DNA of 64,000 bases from Rickettsiales bacterium (GCA_021299465.1 JAJTHB010000005.1:267647-331646); one strand, 5' to 3'. Positions 45,811 through 55,859 are shown, counted from the stretch's first letter. Notes: generated from the letters alone by a model not told the origin. Program-made: numbers and translations.

Positions 45811-47178
45811 TCATCCTTTCTGTTTTTTTAGTGTCTCGGCAATGAGAAATGCAAGTTCTAGCGACTGCGAAGCATTAAGTCTAGGGTCGCAATGCGTGTG
45901 ATAGCGGTCGGAGAGGTTCACTTCAGAAATGGCCTGAGCACCGCCGAGGCACTCAGTAACATCCTGCCCGGTCATTTCAAAATGCACGCCGCCAGCGAAA
46001 GTTCCTTCGGCCTTGTGAATCGCAAAAAACTGGCGAACTTCGGCGAGAATATCGGTGAATTTTCGGGTTTTGTAGCCGTTGGGTGATTTGATGGTGTTGC
46101 CGTGCATCGGGTCACACGCCCACACCACCTGCCGACCATTTTCTTTAATCGCGCGCACCAGCGGCGGCAGTAGCTCACCCACTTTGGCCGAACCCATGCG
46201 CGAAATCAGTGTCAGGCGGCCAGGCTCGTTCTCAGGGTTTAAGATATCGCAGAGTTTCAGCAGGCCATCCACTATCATGCTCGGGCCTACCTTCATACCG
46301 ATGGGGTTCGCAATACCACGCATGAACTCCACATGCGCCTCATCGGGCGAGCGGGTGCGATCACCGATCCACAGCATATGGGCGGAGCAAGCATAAAATT
46401 TTCCATCCGCCTCGGAGCGGCGGGTGAGGGCGGATTCATAGCCAAGCAGCAACGCCTCGTGCGAGGTGAAGAAACTGGCTTCAGAAAACTGCTCCACCTC
46501 ATCAATCGGCAGGCGGCAGGCGCGAATGAAGTTGATGCATTCGTTAATGCGATCGATCAGCTCCTGAAAGCGCTTGCCTTGCGCGGAGCTTTTGGCGAAT
46601 TCCATGTTCCAGTCATTAATGCGTGGTAGCGCGGCATAACCACCGCGAGCGAGCGTACGCAGGTAGTTCAGCGTGGCCGAGCCTTGGTAGTATGCACGCA
46701 GCAAGCGCTCTGGGTCCGGCGCGCGCGTGGATTCTTCAAACTCCATGCCGTTCACCATATCACCGCGATAGCTTGGCAATTCTTGATCACCCTTTTTTTC
46801 AAATGGATCGCTGCGTGGTTTTGAAAATTGCCCTGCGATGCGGCCGACTTTCACCACCGGACAGCCCGCGCCATACATCAGCGCCATGGTCATTTGCAGC
46901 AGCACTCGGAAAAACGAGCGCAAATTTTCCTCAGAAAACTCAGCAAAACTCTCGGCGCAGTCCCCGCCCTGTAGCAAAAAAGCTTTACCCTGCGCCACAT
47001 CCGCCAGCTCGCGCTTTAAGCTGCGCGCTTCAGTGGGCGAGGCAAGCGCGGGCAGGCCGCGCAGCGTTTCTTCCACTTCTCTCAGCTGGGCAGCATCAGG
47101 ATAGCTCGGCTGCTGCTTGATAGGAAGCGTGCGCCAGCTATCGGGATTCCAAGTTTTTTGTGTCGTTTGCTTTGTCAT
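45811..47178 (-). CDS. aroG: 3-deoxy-7-phosphoheptulonate synthase, class II
   Basis: The first enzyme of the shikimate pathway, joining erythrose 4-phosphate and phosphoenolpyruvate. The 455-residue protein is a class II (plant-type) DAHP synthase, with [15 protein letters not shown] (11-25), [37 protein letters not shown] and [15 protein letters not shown]. The symbol follows the class II enzyme of Mycobacterium tuberculosis. It is divergent from pheA, with 47 bp between starts, so both aromatic genes may share control. Confidence 0.93.
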   Translation of the reverse strand: MTKQTTQKTWNPDSWRTLPIKQQPSYPDAAQLREVEETLRGLPALASPTEARSLKRELADVAQGKAFLLQGGDCAESFAEFSEENLRSFFRVLLQMTMALMYGAGCPVVKVGRIAGQFSKPRSDPFEKKGDQELPSYRGDMVNGMEFEESTRAPDPERLLRAYYQGSATLNYLRTLARGGYAALPRINDWNMEFAKSSAQGKRFQELIDRINECINFIRACRLPIDEVEQFSEASFFTSHEALLLGYESALTRRSEADGKFYACSAHMLWIGDRTRSPDEAHVEFMRGIANPIGMKVGPSMIVDGLLKLCDILNPENEPGRLTLISRMGSAKVGELLPPLVRAIKENGRQVVWACDPMHGNTIKSPNGYKTRKFTDILAEVRQFFAIHKAEGTFAGGVHFEMTGQDVTECLGGAQAISEVNLSDRYHTHCDPRLNASQSLELAFLIAETLKKQKG

Positions 47179-47225
47179 AAATTTGTGCTAATCAGAGCGC
47201 TCTTATGTAGAGTTTTTGAGGGCTT

Positions 47226-48095
47226 ATGTCCAGTGCAACCGTGCTTGATCCAGAGAACACCATCGCTTTTATGGGCATGGAGGGGGCGAATGCTGATTTA
47301 GCGTGCAGGCAGGCCTGCCCATATATGCATACTTTGCCATGCGCAAGCTTCGAAGATGTGTTTGAGGCAGTTGCCAGCGGCAAGGCACAGCTGGGGATGA
47401 TCCCGATTGAAAATTCGCAGGCTGGCCGCGTTGCTGAGATACACCAGCTGCTTCCACGCACCAACCTGCATATCATCGGCGAGTATTTCCAACCGATTGA
47501 ACACCAGCTGCTTGCTCCAAAAGGCGCCACGATGGAGTCGGTCAAGGATGTCTACTCCCACCCGCAGGCGCTACTTCAATGCCGCCAGAATCTTTTAAAA
47601 CTAAAATACCAAGCTCACACATATTCTAACACTGCCGCCGCCGCTGCGGATGTCGCCAAATGGAACGACACAACCAAAGCTGCGATTGCCTCACCGCTGG
47701 CGGCAGAGCTTTATGGCCTGAGCGTCCTCAAAGAACATTTGCAGGATTCAGATAATAATACGACCGTTTTTGTAATTATCGCGCGTGAGCCGGTTGACCC
47801 CCAGCCCAAAGAAGGTGAGGTGATTCTTACCACGCTACTCTTTACCATCCGCAACATTCCGGCGGCTTTATACAAAGCGATGGGCGGCTTCGCGACCAAT
47901 GGCGTGAATATGCTCAAGCTTGAAAGCTATATTCCCGCCGGCCAGAAGCGGGAGGCCGCGCAGTTTTTCCTCACCGTCGAGGGGCACCCGTCCGACACCC
48001 CACTTAAGAATGCGCTCGAAGAGCTTGGCTTTTTCTGCAAAAAAGTGCAGGTGCTGGGGGTATACCCGGCCGATCCATCACGTTTTCAGAGCTGA
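47226..48095 (+). CDS. pheA: Prephenate dehydratase
   Basis: Converts prephenate to phenylpyruvate in phenylalanine synthesis. The 289-residue protein has a PDT domain (GMIPIENSQAGRV near 57-69, VYSHPQALLQC) and a C-terminal ACT domain from about 200. The active-site motif normally read TRF appears here as NTTVF, with Val where Arg is usual. The ACT motif reads KLESYIP, the alphaproteobacterial version of ESRP. No chorismate mutase domain is fused. It converges on ccmI end to end. Confidence 0.9.
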   Translation: MSSATVLDPENTIAFMGMEGANADLACRQACPYMHTLPCASFEDVFEAVASGKAQLGMIPIENSQAGRVAEIHQLLPRTNLHIIGEYFQPIEHQLLAPKGATMESVKDVYSHPQALLQCRQNLLKLKYQAHTYSNTAAAAADVAKWNDTTKAAIASPLAAELYGLSVLKEHLQDSDNNTTVFVIIAREPVDPQPKEGEVILTTLLFTIRNIPAALYKAMGGFATNGVNMLKLESYIPAGQKREAAQFFLTVEGHPSDTPLKNALEELGFFCKKVQVLGVYPADPSRFQS

Positions 48096-48704
48096 TTACT
48101 CTCTACCAATCTGCCGATTAATCATGGCTTTCAGCGGCGAATCGTCCGGCAACGAGCGGTAGAGGCTTTGCATATCTTTCATGGCGGTTTCGCCTTCGCC
48201 ATCCTGCACGCGGCGCACAATCAGCCAGTAGCGCGCCTCCTTATGCTCAGGCTTTTGTAGCAGCACCATCTCTAAGCTTTTTTTGCTTGCGTCGTTCACC
48301 TTGCCATCGTCCGCTGCAATGGTGGCTTTGGCATAAGCCATAATGACATCCGGCGCGCCATTCGTAAGCAATACCGCCTGTTTAAAGGCATTTGCCGCGG
48401 CACCATATTGCCCCGTTTGCATGAAAGCGGTACCGAGCCTGATCCATGCCGCAACATCTTTAGTATCACGCTTGACCTGCCCGGAATCTTCCTGAATCTG
48501 GATGCGCAGTTCGGCAAGGCGCTGGTTTCGTTCCTTCATTAAAGGTATGATGTCTGGCTTACCGATTGTCAGATATATCCCAAAACTTGAGGCGATCATA
48601 AACAATAGAAGCCACGCCCCTGGCGCTTTTTCTTTACGCAAAGGCCATAGCAGCAATAAGGAAGCGGCAACTACGATGAAAAAAAGAATAATATATAGCA
48701 TCAA
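48096..48704 (-). CDS. ccmI: Cytochrome c maturation protein CcmI (TPR)
   Basis: CcmI holds apocytochrome c for haem ligation. The 202-residue protein has two N-terminal membrane helices (about 3-19 and 30-46), a short coiled segment, and a TPR domain including TKDVAAWIRLGTAFMQTGQYG (85-105 approximately). The length is at the short end of the family. It is the last gene of ccmDEFGHI and overlaps ccmH by 4 nt. Confidence 0.85.
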   Translation of the reverse strand: MMLYIILFFIVVAASLLLLWPLRKEKAPGAWLLLFMIASSFGIYLTIGKPDIIPLMKERNQRLAELRIQIQEDSGQVKRDTKDVAAWIRLGTAFMQTGQYGAAANAFKQAVLLTNGAPDVIMAYAKATIAADDGKVNDASKKSLEMVLLQKPEHKEARYWLIVRRVQDGEGETAMKDMQSLYRSLPDDSPLKAMINRQIGRE

Positions 48705-49090
48705 GCCCGCGACTTACGAAAAAAACGCAGCATAAACCAGCATGCCAGCGTAAATATAATCAAGGGCCCAAACCATAGCAGGTAGGTGGTTGGTTTGAAT
48801 GGAGGGCTCATTAGGATAAAATCACCATAGCGCGACACAAGAAATGTTTTCACTTCATCATCACTCATCCCGCTTGCAATTTGATCACGGATTGCAAGAC
48901 GCATGGTTTTTGCCATATCAGATGGCGAGTCTGCCAGTGGCTCACTTTGGCATACCACACAGCGAATTTCATGAAACAATGCTTTGGCCCGCGCTTCCTG
49001 CGCGGGATCGGCAAGCGGCGTATCGACAGTAAGGGCCATCACCGACACCGGCAGTAAAATCATCAAAATACAATAGAAGAAGACTCTCAC
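48701..49090 (-). CDS. ccmH: Cytochrome c maturation protein CcmH
   Basis: A periplasm-facing thiol oxidoreductase that reduces the apocytochrome haem-binding cysteines. The 129-residue protein has a signal peptide (1-20), the redox motif RCVVCQS with Cys44 and Cys47, the helical SDDEVKTFLVSRYGDFI segment and a C-terminal membrane helix (about 103-121). It overlaps both neighbours by 4 nt. Confidence 0.95.
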   Translation of the reverse strand: MRVFFYCILMILLPVSVMALTVDTPLADPAQEARAKALFHEIRCVVCQSEPLADSPSDMAKTMRLAIRDQIASGMSDDEVKTFLVSRYGDFILMSPPFKPTTYLLWFGPLIIFTLACWFMLRFFRKSRA

Positions 49091-49632
49091 CGCTCAGTCC
49101 GCAACTTCTGCACGGCCGGAATGATTTCTTTTTGAATAATATCGGCAGTGAGATTGGAGCGGTAAACATAGCGTATGCGGCCCTTACTGTCGATGATGTA
49201 GGTCTCCGGAACCCCCATCACACCGAGCGCGATGCTACTCTTGCCTGATACATCAAGACCAACCATGCGGTAAGGATTGCCGCGCTCTTTAAGCCAGCGC
49301 ATGACATTTTCACGACTATCGCGCCAGGCAATGCCATGAAGTTCCACTTGGCCGCTGGCGTAAAGTTTCATCAGTTCAGGATGTTCAATAATACAAGGCT
49401 TGCACCATGTCGCAAAAATATTCAGCACAATGATTCTGTTGCGCCAATTATCTGTTGTAAAGCGAGATGCATCGCCCATCACCATGGGCATATCAAAAAA
49501 AGCAACCTGCTTGCCTAACATTGGTGAAGGTGCACGTGCAGGATCCATCCGCCCCCAAAGCCCAAGCCCGCCGAGTATGATGACCAGCATCAGGATGATA
49601 AGCGGAAGAAAGCGAAGGTAAATGCGGTTCAT
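49087..49632 (-). CDS. ccmG: Thiol:disulfide interchange protein CcmG (DsbE)
   Basis: A membrane-anchored thioredoxin-like protein that keeps CcmH and apocytochrome thiols reduced. The 181-residue protein has an N-terminal anchor (about 8-27) and the active site ATWCKPC with Cys77 and Cys80. A cis-proline region GVPETYIIDSKGRIRY follows. It overlaps ccmF and ccmH by 4 nt each. Confidence 0.95.
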   Translation of the reverse strand: MNRIYLRFLPLIILMLVIILGGLGLWGRMDPARAPSPMLGKQVAFFDMPMVMGDASRFTTDNWRNRIIVLNIFATWCKPCIIEHPELMKLYASGQVELHGIAWRDSRENVMRWLKERGNPYRMVGLDVSGKSSIALGVMGVPETYIIDSKGRIRYVYRSNLTADIIQKEIIPAVQKLRTER

Positions 49633-51521
49633 GGATAGTTACGCCTTAATGAAATAAAACCAGCCATGCCAATTAACACAAATCCGATCCAAATAAAACT
49701 GATCATTGGCACGTAGTAGGCCCGCAAGGCGAGCTTGCCATCTTGTTGTTTTTCTCCAGCAACCACATAGAGATCATAGAAAAACGTACCATAAAGCGAT
49801 GCTTCGCTGGTGGTCGCGCCACGAATATCGTAGGTGCGATATTCCGGGTATAGTTTGATCACCGCTTCATTGCTGCCGTAATTAGCGCTGATATGGCCAC
49901 GTATGGCGCTGTAGTTAGGCATACGCAGATCTTCAATCTTATCGAGCGTCATCGTATAACCACCAATTTCAACAGACTCACCTACGGCTAGGCTGCGCTC
50001 AATATTGACTTTCCATAGGGAGGCGCCGGTGATGCCGGCCACCATGATGGCAGCGCCAGCATGACCAAGAAACACAGCCCAGCGACCATCCACGTTGCTT
50101 GATTGCTTGAGCCATTTGAGGCTTCCAACAAAAAGCCACACGGATAGGCCAAACCCGAATACAGCGTAGGGAACATGCGATGACACACTCACCAGAACCA
50201 AAACCACAGCGACCATGGCAGCAAGCAGTGCAGGGCGGCATCGTTTTAGGGATTCTCTTATATTGGCTTTTTTCCATGGCATGAAAGGCACCAGCGCCGC
50301 AAATAGTAATGCAATCGACATAATCGGCAGGAAGGTCGCATTAAAGTAAGGCGCACCAACGGTTAGCCTCGCGCCGCTGATCCATTCGGCAACTAACGGA
50401 TACATCGTGCCAAGCACAACTGTAGCGCAGGCAGTGAGTATGAAAAGGTTATTGATGACAATCATGCCTTCGCGCGAAACGGGCGCCATTGTTTCGCTTG
50501 CTTGCAATCGCTGACCTCGAAGCGCGTATAATGCCAGAGCCGCTCCCATAACCACGGCGATATAAGCCAGAATATAAAGACCGCGCGCCGGATCATTGGC
50601 AAAGCTATGCACCGAAGTCAGCGCACCGGAACGAACCAAAAATGTTCCAAGCAAACTAAGACCAAAGGTCAGGATAGCGAGCAGCACCACCCAAGGCGCG
50701 AGCAGGCCTCGCTTTTTTAGCACCAGATTGGAATGAAGCAGCGCGGTTGCCGAAAGCCAAGGCATGAGCGAGGCATTCTCCACTGGATCCCAAAACCACC
50801 AGCCGCCCCAGCCAAGCTCCCGATACGCCCACCAGCTGCCAAGGCCAATACCTAGCGTAAGTGTTGCCCATGATACCATGATCCAAGGGTGCGCCATCTG
50901 TGCCCAGCGACGCATATCCACGCTCTGCTTTTCGGGCAGCAGCATAAGCGCGACAGCTAGTGAAAATACAACCGAGAATCCGACATAGCCGAGATAGAGC
51001 ATCGGCGGATGCATGGCGAGTGCGATGTCTTGCAAGAGTGGGTTTAAAGCGAGGCCATCCGGCGGTGGCGGGAATATTCTTACAAATGGATTAGAGGTGA
51101 ATAAAATAAAAATGAGTACGCCAGCAAGCAGAATGGATTGCACAATCAAAGCAAGATCACGTATCTGATTGGTTTGTTCATCACTAGAGCGCTGGAAAGC
51201 AAGCCACCAGCCAAACATCGCCATTACCCAAGCCCAGAGCAGCATTGAGCCTTCGTGATTTCCCCAGGTGCCGGTGATCTTATAAAGCAGGGGCATAGAG
51301 AGATTTGAATGTGAAAGCACATTTTCAACACTGAAATCATTTTGAATTCGAAGCATCATCAAGAGCAGCAATGCGAAGGTAAGCGCCATAGCCTGAGCAA
51401 GCGCAATCGCTGGCAAAAGAATCACGAAACGCTTAGCTAGTATAGCTTGCGGCGAAATTAGCGAGACCACCAGCGCCACAACCGTTAAAAAAAGTGCAAT
51501 CTCAGCGATCATAACCGCCAC
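49629..51521 (-). CDS. ccmF: Cytochrome c-type biogenesis protein CcmF
   Basis: The haem lyase core of system I cytochrome c maturation. The 630-residue polytopic protein carries the tryptophan-rich WWD signature (ELGWGGWWFWDPVENAS) and the conserved WGNHEGSMLLWAW segment. Around fifteen hydrophobic helices are expected and the length is standard. It overlaps ccmE by 20 nt and ccmG by 4 nt. Confidence 0.96.
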   Translation of the reverse strand: MAVMIAEIALFLTVVALVVSLISPQAILAKRFVILLPAIALAQAMALTFALLLLMMLRIQNDFSVENVLSHSNLSMPLLYKITGTWGNHEGSMLLWAWVMAMFGWWLAFQRSSDEQTNQIRDLALIVQSILLAGVLIFILFTSNPFVRIFPPPPDGLALNPLLQDIALAMHPPMLYLGYVGFSVVFSLAVALMLLPEKQSVDMRRWAQMAHPWIMVSWATLTLGIGLGSWWAYRELGWGGWWFWDPVENASLMPWLSATALLHSNLVLKKRGLLAPWVVLLAILTFGLSLLGTFLVRSGALTSVHSFANDPARGLYILAYIAVVMGAALALYALRGQRLQASETMAPVSREGMIVINNLFILTACATVVLGTMYPLVAEWISGARLTVGAPYFNATFLPIMSIALLFAALVPFMPWKKANIRESLKRCRPALLAAMVAVVLVLVSVSSHVPYAVFGFGLSVWLFVGSLKWLKQSSNVDGRWAVFLGHAGAAIMVAGITGASLWKVNIERSLAVGESVEIGGYTMTLDKIEDLRMPNYSAIRGHISANYGSNEAVIKLYPEYRTYDIRGATTSEASLYGTFFYDLYVVAGEKQQDGKLALRAYYVPMISFIWIGFVLIGMAGFISLRRNYP

Positions 51522-51954
51522 CTTCAGATTTCCAGTGGCCGGTTTTCTTCAGTGAGTCGACAACCTCTTTTGGCATATAATTTTCATCATGCTTGGTGAG
51601 AATACGTATCGCATTGAATTCACCTTGCGAAATCAGGTTGCCCTCAGCAATCGCGCCCTGACCCTCGCGAAAAAGATTGGGAAGCAGACCTTGATAGTGA
51701 ACCTTAAGCGACTCTTTACCATCAGAGACAACAAATGATATACGATCATCCTTACTTCGTATGATGCTGCCTGTTTCGATTAATCCGCCTATGCGAATCA
51801 TTTTTTCAGCTTCGAGGGTTTGATTCTTGAGGTCACTTGGGCTGTAGAAAAACACCAGATTTTCGCTAAAAGCACGCATGACGAGAAGTGTTGCCGTGCA
51901 AAGAAAAATGACACTGACAAACACAAAAATAAGCCGCTGGTGCTTAGGTTTCAT
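51502..51954 (-). CDS. ccmE: Haem chaperone CcmE
   Basis: CcmE binds haem covalently in the periplasm and passes it to CcmF. The 150-residue protein has one N-terminal membrane anchor (about 8-28), an OB-fold, and the haem-binding His122 with Tyr126 in KHDENYMP. It overlaps ccmD by 11 nt. Confidence 0.95.
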   Translation of the reverse strand: MKPKHQRLIFVFVSVIFLCTATLLVMRAFSENLVFFYSPSDLKNQTLEAEKMIRIGGLIETGSIIRSKDDRISFVVSDGKESLKVHYQGLLPNLFREGQGAIAEGNLISQGEFNAIRILTKHDENYMPKEVVDSLKKTGHWKSEGGGYDR

Positions 51955-52117
51955 GGTTCTTGGCCGCTTCGACCCTGCGGAGTCTATCCTGCATACGTGT
52001 CAGGTTGCGCCTGCTAATGTAAAATAGAGAGATGAGCACCAGCGCGGCAATGCCATAAGACGGCCAAACAAATGCACCGTAACCGCCCATGGCTAAAACT
52101 TCTGTTAACTTTTCCAT
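51944..52117 (-). CDS. ccmD: Haem exporter subunit CcmD
   Basis: A small membrane protein that helps release haem-CcmE from the CcmABC exporter. From the ATG at 52117 it has 57 residues, with the family pattern LAMGGYGAFVWPSYGIA followed by a hydrophobic helix and a basic tail (RRNLTRMQDRLRR). A TTG at 52129 is less likely. ccmA, ccmB and ccmC are not in this window and must lie elsewhere if the pathway is complete. Confidence 0.9.
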   Translation of the reverse strand: MEKLTEVLAMGGYGAFVWPSYGIAALVLISLFYISRRNLTRMQDRLRRVEAAKNHET

Positions 52118-52218
52118 GTTATGAATCAATCCAGTAGCGTGGCAGGCATATGTCTGTCAAGTTACAAACCAACAGATATTTCAATAGTTTCTTACTTTTT
52201 TTAGGTTAGAATCAATAC

Positions 52219-52953
52219 ATGACCAAACTATCGTCGAACCCGCAGCTTCCGCCGGAAGAATATCTTGAAATCGCCGATAAGGTTCGCACAGGTGAATATT
52301 TTCGCGAAGCGCGCGCGATGTATGATGTGCAGGTGCATGATCCGATGGCTGAGCGCTATTTCTTTGCTCTCATCACATCAATTGCGATATTGACCTTCGT
52401 CATTACTTTTTTTGCCATGCAATCACTCTATCCGTTGAAAACCGATATCCCTTTTGCGGTTAAAGCCGGTGATCTGGCAAATGATGTACCTCGAATCAAG
52501 TCTTTGCTGGATTATAAAGGGGAAGATCCCAGTCAGGCTTTACTTCGTTTTCTGGTTAGGAATTACGTTAATAGCTATGAGTCATATGACATAGAAATCT
52601 TTGAGCGCAACGCTAATGGGATCAAGAGCAGCAGCACGGAAGAGGTGTTTAATGACTACCAGCGACTAATGGATCCTCGCAATCCGGAAAGTCCGATCAC
52701 ACTGTACCAACGACATTCCAAACGTGAAATTAATATCATTTCATCAAGCATTCCAGATGCTGCAGAACCATTGATGGAAGTAGTCTATGAGGCGATCGTC
52801 ACCAGTAAAAATGAAATCAAGAAAACGCGCTGGCAGGCAGATGTTAATTTTACCTATAATGGTCTTGCTTTAGATGAAGAAACCGGCAAAGTAATACCCG
52901 TAGAATTAAAAATAACGGGTTATCGTACGAAACGATTACAGGATATTCAATGA
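52219..52953 (+). CDS. virB8: Type IV secretion system protein VirB8
   Basis: VirB8 is an inner-membrane assembly factor of type IV secretion. The 244-residue protein has a cytoplasmic tail with YFREARAMYDVQVHDPMAER (27-46), one membrane helix (about 47-69), then a periplasmic NTF2-like domain. That domain shows LLRFLVRNYVNSYESYD, the NPESPI segment before the last strands, and a conserved VxFTYNGL-type strand near the end. It is followed directly by virB9, but virB10, virB11 and virD4 are not here. The scattered arrangement recalls the rvh systems of Rickettsiales. It overlaps virB9 by 4 nt. Confidence 0.85.
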   Translation: MTKLSSNPQLPPEEYLEIADKVRTGEYFREARAMYDVQVHDPMAERYFFALITSIAILTFVITFFAMQSLYPLKTDIPFAVKAGDLANDVPRIKSLLDYKGEDPSQALLRFLVRNYVNSYESYDIEIFERNANGIKSSSTEEVFNDYQRLMDPRNPESPITLYQRHSKREINIISSSIPDAAEPLMEVVYEAIVTSKNEIKKTRWQADVNFTYNGLALDEETGKVIPVELKITGYRTKRLQDIQ

Positions 52954-53714
52954 TGAAACATGTTTTCTTAAGTATCGCTGCCATCTTATGTTTCGGATTA
53001 GTATCGAACGAAACCGCTTGGGCAGGCAGAGAAGCTCGCCCAATCAAGATTGATCATCGTGTCCGGACAGTCATGTATCAGCCAGATGAAGTTTATAAAT
53101 TCACGGGTCATTATCGCTATCAGTCTTCGATTGAGTTTGAAGAAGGTGAAACCATACAGACCATTTCAATGGGTGATTCGACAGCATGGATGCTAAATCC
53201 AACAGGAAACCGCCTTTTTCTGAAACCGATCGAGCAGGATGCCACCACCAATATGACGCTCATCACCAATCGGCGCACCTATCTTCTTGAACTGCATGCG
53301 CGCGAGACCGATGATATTCAGGATAAGGATATGGTGTTTATTATGCGCTTCATCTATCCGGATAGTGAGCAAGCAAAGGGGCTTAGCCAGCATATTGATC
53401 CAGTGCCATCTCCGGATCTCGAAGAAAACGCCGAGAAGTATAATTTCAATTATACAATTGCTGGTACAGAGCAGTATGCTCCGATTCGTATTTTTGACGA
53501 CGGCGAATTTACTTTTTTCCAATTCAAAAATAAAAACGCCGATATTCCTGCGTTCTATTGGGTTGATGATCAAGGCAACGAAGCGATGATCAATTACCGT
53601 ACGCGTGGTGATTATATTGTCGTTGAACGAGTCAGCAAGCGGATGACACTTCGTTATGGTAATAACGTTGTATGCGTATTCAATGAGACCATGCTGAGCC
53701 GCACTCCCCGCTAG
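52950..53714 (+). CDS. virB9: Type IV secretion system protein VirB9
   Basis: VirB9 forms part of the outer-membrane core ring of the T4SS with VirB7 and VirB10. The 254-residue protein has a signal peptide ending AWA near residue 25, the N-terminal domain with YRYQSSIEFEEGETIQTISM, GNRLFLKPIEQDATTNMTLI and TYLLELHA, and the C-terminal domain with PIRIFDDGEFTFFQF and the final RYGNNVVCVFN. These match the family very well. It ends 9 bp before gpsA, so the pair may be co-transcribed with gpsA-nadA. Confidence 0.9.
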   Translation: MMKHVFLSIAAILCFGLVSNETAWAGREARPIKIDHRVRTVMYQPDEVYKFTGHYRYQSSIEFEEGETIQTISMGDSTAWMLNPTGNRLFLKPIEQDATTNMTLITNRRTYLLELHARETDDIQDKDMVFIMRFIYPDSEQAKGLSQHIDPVPSPDLEENAEKYNFNYTIAGTEQYAPIRIFDDGEFTFFQFKNKNADIPAFYWVDDQGNEAMINYRTRGDYIVVERVSKRMTLRYGNNVVCVFNETMLSRTPR

Positions 53715-53723
53715 CATGCCATC

Positions 53724-54740
53724 ATGACCGGATCAACAAATAGCTACCATGTTGGGGTTATAGGCAGTGGATCATGGGGCACGGCACTGAGTGTGATTGC
53801 CAATCGTGCAGGCAGCTTAGTAACACTCGGCACCCGCAATCATAATGTCATTCAATCGATCACTGATCGCCGTGTTAATGATATCTATCTTCCAGACGTC
53901 TATCTTGATCCTAAAATTACGGTAACCGACAAGTTAGCTGACTCATGTGACAGCGATCTGCTTATCATCGCTGTGCCATCACAGGTAGTGCGCTGGGTAT
54001 GCATCGCAATTTCAGATGTAATATCTCCCAAAATACCCATCATTATCGCAAGTAAAGGTATCGAGCGTGGTAGCCTGATGCTGATGAGTGAGGTCTCACA
54101 AGACATTCTGCCTAATAATCCGGTAGGTATTCTTTCTGGTCCTAATTTTGCGGATGAAGCGGCAAAAGGACTTCCAACAGCTACCACTATCGCCAGTCAG
54201 GATCCGGCGCTGCTGGATTTAGCGGCCTATGCCATTGGCGGCCGTTATTTCAGGCCCTATATGACGGATGATATCATCAGCACACAGATTGGCGGAGCGG
54301 TCAAAAACGTGATTGCCATTGCCTGCGGCATCGCCATTGGTAAAAAGCTTGGCGAAAATGCCAGCGCTGCTCTGGTGACCAGGGGATTTGCTGAGATAGC
54401 CAGACTTGCGCTTGCGAAAGGCGGTCGCTACGAAACCTTAATGGGGCTTTCTGGGCTGGGGGATTTGCTCCTGACCTCTAGCAGTAAAAAATCAAGAAAT
54501 ATGTCGTTTGGAATTGGTATTGGCGAGGGCAAGACCAAGGAAGATATTCTGGGCGGACGTGGTCGCGTGGCAACCGAAGGGGTGGTTGCGGCGGAGTCTG
54601 TCTCTAAACTCGCTCGAAAACACTCTGTTTCCATGCCTATCTGCGATGCGGTCTACCGCGTTCTCTATGAAGACGCGACCGTCGATAGCGTCATCTATGA
54701 GCTGTTAGAACGGCCATTTATCAACGAAAGCTTGTCATAA
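53724..54740 (+). CDS. gpsA: NAD(P)-dependent glycerol-3-phosphate dehydrogenase
   Basis: GpsA supplies glycerol 3-phosphate for phospholipid synthesis. The 338-residue protein has the nucleotide-binding motif [11 protein letters not shown] (11-21), the SKGIERGS segment, [14 protein letters not shown], the catalytic lysine in [13 protein letters not shown] and [11 protein letters not shown]. It follows virB9 closely and precedes nadA by 26 bp. Confidence 0.95.
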   Translation: MTGSTNSYHVGVIGSGSWGTALSVIANRAGSLVTLGTRNHNVIQSITDRRVNDIYLPDVYLDPKITVTDKLADSCDSDLLIIAVPSQVVRWVCIAISDVISPKIPIIIASKGIERGSLMLMSEVSQDILPNNPVGILSGPNFADEAAKGLPTATTIASQDPALLDLAAYAIGGRYFRPYMTDDIISTQIGGAVKNVIAIACGIAIGKKLGENASAALVTRGFAEIARLALAKGGRYETLMGLSGLGDLLLTSSSKKSRNMSFGIGIGEGKTKEDILGGRGRVATEGVVAAESVSKLARKHSVSMPICDAVYRVLYEDATVDSVIYELLERPFINESLS

Positions 54741-54766
54741 GCCTTGGTTTTCCTTACTATTCCATC

Positions 54767-55768
54767 ATGCAACCTGTTCAAACCAAGGTAGAAAAAGCAA
54801 AGCCTGTTCATAGCTCCTTGCGTGTGGACTATGAATCCGAGATTGCTTCGCTCAAGAAAAAGCTAAATGCTGTGATTCTTGCACATTACTATCAGGATGA
54901 TGACATTCAGGATTTAGCGGATCATGTCGGTGACTCGCTGGAGCTTGCGCGGCGCGCAGCAGAAACAACTGCCGATGTCATTGTGTTCTGCGGCGTCCGC
55001 TTTATGGCGGAGGGCGCCAAGATTCTGAATCCAGACAAGCTGGTCTTGATTCCTGACATGAAGGCCGGTTGCTCGCTGGAGGATTCCTGCCCACCCGCTG
55101 CTTTCAAGGCTTTCAAAGAGCAGCATCCGGATCACATCGTCGTCACCTACATCAACTGCTCAGCCGAGGTGAAAGCGCTCTCCGATATTATCGTGACTTC
55201 GTCCAACGCAGAGGCGATCATCAATCAGCTTCCGGCTGATCAGAAAATCATTTTCGCGCCTGATAAATATCTGGGCGCGTGGCTGAATAAAAAAACCGGC
55301 CGTAACATGCTCTTATGGAATGGCACCTGCATGGTGCATGAACGCTTTTCTGAGCAGGAGCTGATTAAAATGATCACGCGCTATCCTGAAGCGCATGTGA
55401 TTGCCCATCCGGAATGCCCTGAGACGCTGCTTCGCCATGCGAAACATATTGGTTCCACCTCATCACTCATTCGGTATAGCGAATCTAATCCGGGCAAGGA
55501 GTTCATCGTGCTCACCGAGCCCGGCATCTTCCACGCCATGAAAAAACGCTCGCCAGGCAGTATATTTTATCCTGTTCCGGGCATGGATGGCGGCGCTTGC
55601 ATTTCCTGCAATAACTGCCCTTACATGAAGCTTAATACGCTGGAAAAAATATATCATTGCATGCGTGATCAAACGCCAGAGCTAGAACTCAACGCCGACC
55701 TCATCATCCGCGCACGAAAGCCGCTGGATCGTATGCTGGAGATGAGCAAAGCGGTGGGACGGCATTGA
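54767..55768 (+). CDS. nadA: Quinolinate synthase
   Basis: NadA is a 4Fe-4S enzyme that makes quinolinate for NAD synthesis. The 333-residue protein has [21 protein letters not shown] (38-58 approximately), [17 protein letters not shown], the GTCMVHE cysteine and [16 protein letters not shown] near the C-terminus. nadB and nadC are not present in the window. It is followed by a 91-bp gap that holds a perfect parS site. Confidence 0.95.
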   Translation: MQPVQTKVEKAKPVHSSLRVDYESEIASLKKKLNAVILAHYYQDDDIQDLADHVGDSLELARRAAETTADVIVFCGVRFMAEGAKILNPDKLVLIPDMKAGCSLEDSCPPAAFKAFKEQHPDHIVVTYINCSAEVKALSDIIVTSSNAEAIINQLPADQKIIFAPDKYLGAWLNKKTGRNMLLWNGTCMVHERFSEQELIKMITRYPEAHVIAHPECPETLLRHAKHIGSTSSLIRYSESNPGKEFIVLTEPGIFHAMKKRSPGSIFYPVPGMDGGACISCNNCPYMKLNTLEKIYHCMRDQTPELELNADLIIRARKPLDRMLEMSKAVGRH

Positions 55769-55838
55769 GTCGATCCATATTTTTTGTTGCTCAGGAAGAG
55801 AAGAAATAAGGCTCGTTCTTTTATTTTTTTGCAAAAAT

Positions 55839-55854
55839 GTTTCACGTGAAACAT
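55839..55854. promoter_or_regulatory. Perfect parS centromere site for ParB
   Basis: The 16-bp palindrome TGTTTCACGTGAAACA is identical to the conserved bacterial parS sequence. It lies in the 91-bp gap between convergent nadA and the GT4 gene, flanked by AAAAA and TTTTT, so the whole 26 bp (55834-55859) is symmetrical and could also fold as a terminator. parS sites cluster near the replication origin, so the window is probably origin-proximal. Confidence 0.9.
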
Positions 55855-55859
55855 TTTTC

